From an uncultured Isosphaeraceae bacterium (lineage in GTDB: Bacteria; Planctomycetota; Planctomycetia; Isosphaerales; Isosphaeraceae): a stretch of 64,000 nucleotides of DNA. Where the stretch lies: NCBI GenBank assembly GCA_945957605.1, contig CAMFLR010000003.1, positions 248,001 through 312,000 on the forward strand. Reading direction: 5' to 3'. The notes below the pieces were generated by a model. That model ran no database searches. It was not told where the DNA came from and saw only the letters and a program-made list of their open reading frames with translations. Below, one piece after another: positions 52,059-61,300 of this stretch. The position numbers and the translations under genes were made by a program. Every line of letters begins with the position of its first letter. The stretch's first letter is position 1.

Positions 52059-52514
52059 ATGCGTTTGTCGGGAAGACGAATCGTGATCACGCGGGGTGCG
52101 AGCATCTTGCTCGTGTGCGTGATTGCGTCGGTCTTCAACGCGAACAACGCAAGCGCGGCGACGTGCAGCCCGAGGTATATCACTGGCGGAGTTGACTCGA
52201 CACACGAGTCGATTCGGGCTCAGATTGACTTGTTGTTTCACTCGAATACGTTCGAGCTGAACACACAATTGCCGGCGAGGCCGGTTGCTCCCAAACGCTG
52301 CACCGGGGCCTCGTGCTCGGGAATTCCCTGGGCACCCGCCGTTCCGCCGCATGCGGGAGCCTTCGAATGGGACAAGGGCTGGGCTTGCTTGCCATCCTGG
52401 CCCATACAGGCTATGCCTGAAGCGTTTCCGCTTCCTGAAGGCAGCCGAGATGCCCGTGCTCCGCGCGATGGAGATGGCATCTTTCATCCCCCCCGCACAT
52501 CGTTGGCGGGCTGA
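52059..52514 (+). CDS. Small secreted protein of unknown function
   Basis: 151 residues from the ATG at 52059. Signal peptide: 'IVITRGASILLVCVIASVFNANNASA' ending near residue 34. The mature part has five cysteines ('ATCSPRYITGG', 'KRCTGASCSGIPW', 'GWACLPSW'). No family recognised. The start is plausible because it opens the signal sequence, but no strong ribosome-binding site is visible. Confidence 0.45.
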   Translation: MRLSGRRIVITRGASILLVCVIASVFNANNASAATCSPRYITGGVDSTHESIRAQIDLLFHSNTFELNTQLPARPVAPKRCTGASCSGIPWAPAVPPHAGAFEWDKGWACLPSWPIQAMPEAFPLPEGSRDARAPRDGDGIFHPPRTSLAG

Positions 52515-52987
52515 TTCGGCCACCGAATCGCTGCTGCACATTCGTCAGCGCCGTTGCGCCTGGTGTTCACTCGCGTGCAGACTCGCTTGCGCATGAACTG
52601 CGCTCTGCGAGATCTCGAAGTGTTGCATTGAACGGCTGCGCTCGCGGAACGATCGTCACGTAACTCCACGTCGCACGCGTTTGATCTCGTGCGCCCTGGC
52701 GTCGTGTGACGATCGGCTGACACGCATTTGTGGCTCGTGATTGGCCGAATCGAGCCGTTACGGGCAGACGCGTCTGCGTTCTGTCATGGCACTGTTGCGC
52801 GTGTTGACCATCGGGATTGCGACATTGCTTTGCTCCTGCAGGTGCGGGAAGCGGGTGGAATGTGCGTGATTGGCCCGAATGGGAACGCTGCGCCTTTGGA
52901 AAAACAGTGAAAATATGCGCATATTAATGAACGATCGACGTGCCGTTGAAGAGAGATCGCGTCGATCGACGATTGAGGAGAGATCTT
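52515..52987. other. Intergenic region before the CRTAC1-type gene
   Basis: 473 bases. Several short frames exist on both strands, none with a ribosome-binding site and a coding look. The promoter for the downstream gene should lie here. GAGGAG at 52975-52980 is its ribosome-binding site. Confidence 0.35.
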
Positions 52988-55252
52988 GTGGTACCGAAAC
53001 GAGGGATGAAAGCACTTCGCATGACGCTCCAGCTTGCACTGAGCGTCGCAGCAATTGCGGGGACAACGATTTTCGTGCTCGATCGCCTGGCCGGCAATCA
53101 TTCGACCGAGCGTAAGAAGCCGGAACGTGAATACCGGATGCGCACGCCGCTTGATTTGAGCGGATTCGGGCTGGTGATGCAAAACACGCCCCAGTGGCCT
53201 CCGATTGCGACGCTCGACGACATTCGAAGGGCGAACACTTCTGTCGCAGAGAACAGCATCAAGGAGATCGACAATCGGTTGAGCAAGCCGGGCGTTGCCG
53301 ACCTGACGCAGATGTCGATGTTGATTCACAAAGCACTTTTCCTGAACAGCCAGGGGAAGCCGGGGCCAGCGTATGAGTCGATGACCAAGGCGCGTGCTTT
53401 TGTGGAAAAGAATGAAACGGTCGCAACGAGCGCACTCTATCAGCTCATTTACATGCAGGGGGCGACGTCGCTGCGGTTGGGCGAAAATGAGAACTGCATT
53501 GAATGTCGGGGGGAGAGTTCTTGCATCTTCCCGATCGCGAAGACGGCGGTTCATACGAATCCGCGCGGGTCGCGGACGGCGATCAAGCACTTCACGGACT
53601 ATCTCGAGAAATTCCCCAATGACCTCGAGGCTCGCTGGCTGCTGAACATTGGACACATGACGCTGGGCGAATACCCCTCGGGCGTCGACTCGCGGTATGT
53701 TCTGCCGCTCGACAAGTTCATGAAGTCCGAGTTTGACATCGGTAAGTTTCGCGATGCCGGTCACCTTGTTGGTGTGAACCGGATGAATCAGGCCGGTGGC
53801 GCCATCATGGACGACTTCGACAAGGATGGGCTGTTCGACTTGATTCTGACGTGCTGGGACGCGACGACGCCGATGGTCTATTTCCACAACAATGGAGATG
53901 GCACCTTTGAGGATCGGACGAAAATTGCGGGGCTGACGGATCAGCTTGGTGGGCTGGTTTGCTATCAGGGGGATTATAACAACGACGGGAATCCTGATAT
54001 TTTCATCCCGCGCGGGGCGTGGCTGAGAGCGCCGATTCGTCCCAGCTTGCTGCGTAATAATGGCAATGGAACGTTCAGCGACGTGACGGTTGAGGCGGGG
54101 TTGCTCGATCCCGTGAACTCGAACGGCGCTTGCTGGGGTGATTACGACAACGACGGTTTCCTCGATCTCTTCGTCGCGTGCGAAGCGCAGACGAACCGGC
54201 TGTACCACAACCGAGGCAACGGGACATTTGAGGAAGTTGCGGGCTCGGCCGGTGTCGCCGAAGATCCGAGCTATTTCAGCAAGGGAGCGACCTGGATCGA
54301 CTACGACAACGACGATTTTCCCGACTTGCTCGTGAACCACCTGCGCGACCGTGCGCGGCTGTATCACAATCGTCGCGATGGGACGTTTGAAGAGGTGAGC
54401 ACGCCGATGGGAGTGTATGGTCCTTGGCACGGATTCTCGTGCTGGGCGTTCGACTACGACAACGATGGCTGGCTCGACCTCTACGCGACTTGCTACGACC
54501 GCACGCTTGGCGATGTTGTGAAGGGGATCATTGGAGAGAAGTCCGAAATGCAGTTCGGGCAACTCTTGCACAACGTGCGCGGTAAGAAATTCGAGGATAA
54601 GACGACCGAGGCAGGGCTGGACATGGTTTTCGGAACCATGGGGAGCAACTTTGCGGACCTTGATAATGACGGGTTCCTCGACTTCTATCTCGGCACCGGC
54701 GAGCCCGACATCGCGACGCTTATTCCCAATCGCATGTTTAAGAATGTCGACGGCAAGCGGTTCTCGGAAATCACTGCCTCGGCCGGAACCGGCCACCTCC
54801 AAAAGGGGCATGGTGTTGCAATCGGCGACTGGGATCGCGATGGCGATGCCGACGTGTTCATCGAAACCGGTGGCGCGATTGATGGCGACCGATATCACGA
54901 CGTGTTCTTCCAGAACCCCGGCCAGGGGAACAACTGGCTCAGCGTGAAGCTTGTGGGCAAGAAGTCGAATCGCTCTGCAATTGGCGCCCGCATCAAGTTC
55001 GTCACTTCGGGAAACTCGCCTCGGACGATCTACCGCCACGTCTCGTCGGGCAGCAGCTTTGGCGCGAATCCGCTCGAGCAGATGATCGGCGTCGCCAAGG
55101 CTGAAAAAGTTGCGACGGTCGAAATTCACTGGCCGACGAGCGGAACCACACAGGTTCTCTCGGACATCTCCGTGAATCAGTCGATCGAGATTACCGAGAT
55201 GACGCCCGGTTATCGCAAGATCGAGACGAAGCCGATTCCGCTTCCGGAATGA
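52988..55252 (+). CDS. CRTAC1-type protein with FG-GAP/VCBS repeats and ASPIC/UnbV domain
   Basis: About 754 residues from a GTG at 52988, chosen because GAGGAG is seven bases upstream. N-terminal membrane helix 'LALSVAAIAGTTIFVL'. TPR-like helical region (about 100-230). Then repeated calcium-loop FG-GAP/VCBS units: 'MDDFDKDGLFDLIL', 'GDYNNDGNPDIFI', 'GDYDNDGFLDLFVA', 'IDYDNDDFPDLLV', 'FDYDNDGWLDLYA', 'ADLDNDGFLDFYL' and 'GDWDRDGDADVF'. The C-terminal 'NWLSVKLVGKKSNRSAIGARIKF' through 'EIHWPTSGTTQVL' is the ASPIC/UnbV domain. Such proteins are plentiful in planctomycetes and face the periplasm. The function is not established. Confidence 0.92.
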   Translation: MVPKRGMKALRMTLQLALSVAAIAGTTIFVLDRLAGNHSTERKKPEREYRMRTPLDLSGFGLVMQNTPQWPPIATLDDIRRANTSVAENSIKEIDNRLSKPGVADLTQMSMLIHKALFLNSQGKPGPAYESMTKARAFVEKNETVATSALYQLIYMQGATSLRLGENENCIECRGESSCIFPIAKTAVHTNPRGSRTAIKHFTDYLEKFPNDLEARWLLNIGHMTLGEYPSGVDSRYVLPLDKFMKSEFDIGKFRDAGHLVGVNRMNQAGGAIMDDFDKDGLFDLILTCWDATTPMVYFHNNGDGTFEDRTKIAGLTDQLGGLVCYQGDYNNDGNPDIFIPRGAWLRAPIRPSLLRNNGNGTFSDVTVEAGLLDPVNSNGACWGDYDNDGFLDLFVACEAQTNRLYHNRGNGTFEEVAGSAGVAEDPSYFSKGATWIDYDNDDFPDLLVNHLRDRARLYHNRRDGTFEEVSTPMGVYGPWHGFSCWAFDYDNDGWLDLYATCYDRTLGDVVKGIIGEKSEMQFGQLLHNVRGKKFEDKTTEAGLDMVFGTMGSNFADLDNDGFLDFYLGTGEPDIATLIPNRMFKNVDGKRFSEITASAGTGHLQKGHGVAIGDWDRDGDADVFIETGGAIDGDRYHDVFFQNPGQGNNWLSVKLVGKKSNRSAIGARIKFVTSGNSPRTIYRHVSSGSSFGANPLEQMIGVAKAEKVATVEIHWPTSGTTQVLSDISVNQSIEITEMTPGYRKIETKPIPLPE

Positions 55253-55299
55253 ACTGTTCTGCCGCGATCAACGTATGCGGCGAAAACTCGAAGCCAAAC

Positions 55300-55340
55300 A
55301 AAAACCCCTCCCCAGAGTTGCCTCGGGGGAGGGGTTTTTT
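55300..55340. terminator. Bidirectional rho-independent terminator
   Basis: Perfect 13-base stem AAAACCCCTCCCC (55301-55313) with GGGGAGGGGTTTT (55326-55338), then more T on the plus strand and A on the other side. It lies about 48 bases after the CRTAC1-type stop and 40 bases before the end of the convergent giant gene, so it can end both transcripts. Confidence 0.9.
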
Positions 55341-55379
55341 GTTGATCAAACGCTGCTCGATTGAGCTGGCGTTTTGGGC

Positions 55380-58300
55380 TTAGCTGGTGATGTCGCCAGA
55401 CTGGTTGATACCGCTGAAGACGTTGTTCGCGTAGCCCTGCTTCGTCGTGTTGCCGCTGTAGAGCGAGCCGGCCGAGGAGGCCGAGTTCGTCGCCTGGAGC
55501 AACTGCATGACCGTCACCGTCGTGTTGTTGGCGACGCCGAAGCCTGCACCGTTGGTGCCGACGTTATAGGTACGCGAGCCGGTGCCGGACGCGTTGACCG
55601 TGAAGCCGTAGGAGGCAGCGTAGCTACCACCAGCGAGCGTCGAGTTCGTTGCGTACACGGCGAGGGCAGTCGCCAAGACCTGGGCGGCGGTCTTCGTGCC
55701 GGTCTGGTTGAACAGCGTCAGGAAGTAAGCAGCGACCTGGGAGTTGGTCTTGTTGGTCATGTTGTTCGAACCAGCACTCGAGCCGTAGAGGTTCGAGAAG
55801 TTCGAGGCAAGCCAGTTACCAAGCGCCTTGGAGCTGCTGCTACCGTTGAGGCTGTTGATCAGAGCCTGGCCGTTGTTGTTGTGCCAGAAGCCGATCGTCG
55901 CGGTGGCACCGCTGTCGACGCATGCATTCGTCTGCAACTCGCCGAAGTTGTAGTTGATGCCATCATTACCGAGGGAGAGGATCACCGAGTCGATGATGTC
56001 GGACAGGCTGTTGGACGTGTGACCGTCCGTCGTGCCGTTCACCGTGCCGATCGACGTACCCGTGCTGAAGTAGCCCGAGGGCTCAACTTCGGTCACGGTG
56101 TACTTGCCCGGCTGCAACCCGTCGAACAGGTAGTTGCCGTTGCTGTCGGTGACGCGGGTGAGGCTGACAGCCTTGTTGTACTGGTCGGTGCCCGTCAGCT
56201 TGACGGTCACGCCGCCCAGGCCAGCTTCGCCGTTGTTCTGCACACCGTCGGCATTGGTGTCGACGAACACGGTGCCCGCGAGGCTCGCCGGGTTGAGCAG
56301 TTGCGTTTCCGTTCCACCGTTGTCGCTATCGATGAAGCGCTGTTCCTGGTGGTAGAAGACGTTGCTGCCCGCCGGGCCGAACGTGTTGATCACCGCACCG
56401 CAGACGAAGTCGACCTGGTAGTACGAGTTCGGGATCTGCACCGTCAGCGTGTGCACGCCCGGGGTCAGCAGTTCGGAGTCGGCTTCAAACACGACCTGCT
56501 GGCTCGCGGTGCTTGCGCTGAAGGTTGCGGCGGGAGCGGTGTAGCTCACCAGCGAGAACTGGTGCGGTGTGCTCGCGGTTACGTTGAACGTGACCGACAC
56601 CACATCGCCCTGGTGGGTGTAACCCGTCAGGTCGGGAACGACGACGCCGTTCACCTTGTAGACGATGTTGCTGTAATCGCTCGAGTCGCAATCCGGCATG
56701 TAGTCGGCGAAGTCGTTTCCGGTCGAAACCGTACCGTTCGCCGCGACAGTCACCGTGTAAACGTTGTTCGCCGCCGGTCCGAGCGGGCCGGTCTGAATGT
56801 AACCGGTCGGCACGACTTCCTGAACGAAGTACGTTCCGGTCGGAACATTCGTGAAGCTGTAAGCACCGTTCGCGTCCGTCACGGTGGTGGCGACGACCTG
56901 GTCCGTCGAGTCGCAAACACCAGTGTGGTTGCTATCGGAGAGCAGGCGGATCGTCACGCCCTTCAGCGGAGCTTCGCCCGGCTGCAGACCGTTGCCGGTT
57001 GCGTCGAGGTACTTGTGGCCGCTGATCGTGCCCGGCTGGGTCACGTTCGACGTCTCGTTCTGGCCGTTGTCGGTCGCCTTGCCGTTGTTGTTGTCACCGC
57101 TGTAAGTGGCCGACCAGGTGTAGGTACCAGCCTGGGTCGCCAGCACCGACTGCGGCGTGGTGTAGTTGCCGTTGCCGTTGACCGTCACGGTTTCGGTCTT
57201 CACCACCGTGCCGTTGGGCGCGGTCAGCTTGAAGGTGATCGTGCCGGTCGGGTTGTAACCGCCCGACAGCGTCGCCGTGTCGGTCAGGTTCACCACGTTC
57301 ACAAAACCACCAGGCGAGGCCACCGTGCTGATTGCCGGCGAGGTCTTGCCGACGGTGACCGACTCGTTCTGGCCATTATCCTGCGCGGCGGAGTTCTTGC
57401 TGTCGCCGTTGTAGGTGGCCGACCAGGTGTAGACGCCGGACATCGTCGGTGTGATGGCGGTCGGCGTGGTGTAGACGCCGTTGCCATTCACGGTGACGGT
57501 CTGGGTCGAAACAACCGTGTTGTTCGGCGCGGTCAACTTGAAGGTGATCGTGCCGGTCGGGTTGTAGCCGCCCGAGAGGGTCGCACGGTCGGTGATGCCG
57601 CTGCCACCGCAGGTGCTGCTTGTCGTGGCGACGGTGTTGATCGTCGGGTTGGCCTTACCAACGGTGACCGACTCGTTCTGGCCGTTATCCTGGGCGGTGG
57701 CGTTCTTGGTGTCGCCGTTGTAGGTGGCCGACCAGGTGTAGGTGCCAGCCAGCGTCGGCGTGTAGGCGGTCGGCGTGGTGTAGACGCCGTTGCCATTCAC
57801 GGTGACGGTCTGGGTCGAGACGATCGTGTTGTTGGGCGCGGTCAACTTGAAGGTGATCGTGCCGGTCGGGCTGTAACCGCCCGAGAGAGTGGCCGTGTCG
57901 GTGATGCCGTTGCCGCCGCAGGTGCTGCTGTTGGTGGCGACGGTGTTGATCAGCGGGTTGGCCTTGCTGACCGCGGTCGTTTCATTCTGGCCGTTATCCT
58001 GAACGGACGAGTTCTTGGTGTCGCCGTTGTAGGTGGCCGACCAGGTGTAGGTACCGGTCATCGTCGGCGTGTAGGCGGACGGCGTGGTGTAGGTGCCGTT
58101 GCCCGTGACGTTGACGGTCTGGGTCGAAACAACCGTGTTGTTCGGCGCGGTCAACCTGAAGGTGATCGTGCCGGTCGGGTTGTAACCACCCGAGAGAACT
58201 GCCGTGTCGGTCAGGCCGCTGCTGGCGAGCGGGATGGCCGCCGAGGCGACGGTGTTGATGGCCGGGCCGGCCTTGGAAACCGTGGCGGTTTCGTTCTGGC

Positions 58301-61300
58301 CGTTGTCGTGTGCGCTCGAGTTGTTGCTGTCGCCGTTGTAGGTGGCCGACCAGAGGTAGGTACCAACCTGCAACGGGACCACCGCGTTCGGCGTGGTGTA
58401 GGTGCCGTTGCCGGTAACGTTGACCGTTTCCGTGGTAACGATCACGTTGTTCGGCCCGGTGAGGGTGAACGTAATCGTGCCAGTCGGGTTGTAGCCACCA
58501 GCCAGCGTCGCCGTGTCGGTCAGGCCGCCGCTACCAACCGATCCACCGGCCGATGCGACGGTGTTGATCGTCGGATTGGCCTTGGAACCCGAAGTCGTTT
58601 CGTTCTGGCCGTTGTCAGTGACCGCCGTGTTGTTGGCGTCGCCGTTGTAGGTTGCCGACCAGACGTAGCTGCCAACTTGGGTCGGAACGACCGCGTTTGG
58701 CGTGGTGTAGTTTCCATTGCCATTCACCGTCACCGTCTCGGTCGCGACGACGGTATGATCCGGCGCGGTGAGGGTGAAGGTGATGGTTCCGGTCGGGTGG
58801 TAGCCGTTTGCCAGCGTGGCGGTATCGGTCAGGCCGCCGCTACCAACCGAACCGCCACCAGCGGCGACGGTGTTGATCGTCGGGTTGGCCTTGGAAACCG
58901 TCGCGGTTTCATTGGCACCGTTATCAGCGACGCCGGTGTTGTTGGAGTCACCGTTGTAGGTCGCCGACCACACGTAGTTGCCGACCTGCGTCGGAAGGAC
59001 GGGAGTCGGTGTGGAGTAGGTGTTGTTGCCGTTGACAGTGACCGTCTCGGTCGCGACGACGGTGTGATCCGGCGCGGTGAGGGTGAAGGTGATCGTCCCG
59101 GTCGGGTTGAAGCCGCCCGAGAGAACCGCAGTGTCGGTGAGACCACCGCTACCGACCGAGCCGCCACCAGCGGCGACGGTGTTGATCGCCGGACCAGCCT
59201 TCGACACCGTGGCAGTTTCGTTGGCACCGTTATCGGTGACTGCGCTGTTGTTGGCGTCGCCGTTGTAGGTTGCCGACCAGACGTAGTTGCCAACCTGCGA
59301 GGGGACAACCGGAATCGGCGTGGTGTAGCTGCCGTTGCCGCTCACAGCCACCGTCTCGGTCGTGACCACAGAGTGATCAGGGCCGGTGAGGGTGAAGGTG
59401 ATGGTTCCGCCCGGGTTGTAGCCGCCCGTGAGGGTGGCGGTGTCACTCAGGCCGCTACCACCGACCGAGCCACCGGCCGTGGCGACGGTGTTGATCGCCG
59501 GACCAGCCTTGGAGACCGTCGAGGTTTCGTTGACACCATTGTCAGTGACGGACGCGTTGTTCGTGTCACCGCTATAGCTTGCCGACCAGACGTAGTTGCC
59601 GACCTGGGTCGGAACGACGGGCGTTGGTGTCGAGTAGGTGTTGTTGCCGTTGACGTTGACGGTCTCAGTCGCGACGACGGTATGATCCGGCGCGGTGAGG
59701 GTGAAGGTGATGGTTCCGGTCGGGTTATAACCGCCCGAGAGAACCGCCGAGTCCGTCAAGCCGCCGCTACCAACCGAACCACCTGCCGAAGCGACGGTGT
59801 TGATCGCCGGGCCTGCCTGCGAAACGGTCGAGGTTTCGTTCTGGCCGTTGTCGGTGGCGGTCGAGTTGTTCGTATCGCCGCTGTAGGTCGCCGACCAGAC
59901 GTAGTTGCCAACCTGGGTCGGAAGGACGGGAGTCGGCGTGCTGTAGGTGCCGTTACCGCTGACAGTCACCGTCTCGGTGGTGACCACCGAGTGATCGGGG
60001 CCGGTCAACGTGAAGGTGATGGTTCCGGTCGGGTTGTAACCGCCTGTGAGGGTTGCCGAGTCGGTGAGACCACCGCTACCAACCGAACCACCCGCCGAAG
60101 CGATGGTGTTGATCGCCGGGCCTGCCTGCGAAACGGTCGAGGTTTCGTTCTGGCCGTTATCGGTGGCGGTCGAGTTGTTCGTATCGCCGTTGTAGGTTGC
60201 CGACCAAACGTAGTTGCCGACCTGGGTCGGAAGGACGGGAGTCGGCGTGCTGTAGGTACCGTTGCCGGAGACGGTCACCGTCTCGGTGGTGACGACCGAG
60301 TGATCCGGGCCGGTCAACGTGAAGGTGATGGTTCCGGTCGGGTTGTAGCCGCCCGTGAGGGTTGCCGAATCGGTCAGGCCGCCGCTGCCAACCGATCCAC
60401 CTGCCGAGGCGATGGTGTTGATCGCGGGACCAGCCTTGGAAACCGTGGAGGTTTCGTTCTGGCCATTGTCGGTGGCCGTCGAGTTGTTCGTATCGCCGTT
60501 GTAGGTTGCCGACCAGACGTAGTTGCCAACCTGGGTCGGAAGGACCGGGGTCGGCGTGCTGTAGGTACCGTTGCCGGTGACAGTCACCGTCTCGGTGGTG
60601 ACGACGGTGTGATCGGGGCCGGTCAACGTGAAGGTGATGGTTCCGGTCGGGTTGTAGCCACCCGTGAGGGTTGCCGAATCCGTCAAACCACCGCTACCAA
60701 CCGAACCACCCGCCGAAGCGATCGTGTTGATCGTCGGGCCAGCCTTCGAGATCGTCGTGGTTTCGTTCTGGCCGTTGTCGGTGGCCGTCGAGTTGTTGGT
60801 GTCACCGTTATAAGTTGCCGACCAGACGTAGTTGCCAACCTGGGTCGGAAGGACGGGGGTCGGCGTGCTGTAAGTACCGTTGCCGGTGACAGTCACGGTC
60901 TCGGTGGTGACGACCGAGTGATCCGGGCCGGTCAGCGTGAAGGTGATGGTTCCGGTCGGGTTGTAGCCACCCGAGAGAACCGCCGAATCGGTGAGACCAC
61001 CAGTGCCGACTGATCCACCGGCCGAGGCGACGGTGTTGATCGCCGGACCTGCCTGCGAAACGGTCGACGTTTCGTTCTGGCCGTTATCGGTGGCGGTCGA
61101 GTTGTTCGTATCGCCGTTGTAGGTTGCCGACCAGACGTAGTTGCCAACCTGGGTCGGAAGGACCGGGGTCGGCGTGTTGTAAGTACCGTTGCCGGTGACA
61201 GTCACGGTCTCGGTGGTGACGACGGTGTGATCCGGGCCGGTCAACGTGAAGGTGATGGTACCGGTCGGGTTGTAACCGCCCGAGAGGGTTGCCGAGTCGG

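Noticed and set aside
52728-52910. A 60-codon plus-strand frame before the CRTAC1-type gene
   Set aside because: No ribosome-binding site. It ends near the real gene and looks like intergenic noise.
55374-61013. An open frame of 1879 codons on the plus strand over the repeat region
   Set aside because: It is the antisense of the giant gene: the codon bias and exact 309-base period keep it free of stops. It has low-complexity Arg/Gly/Val repeats and no ribosome-binding site or domain.
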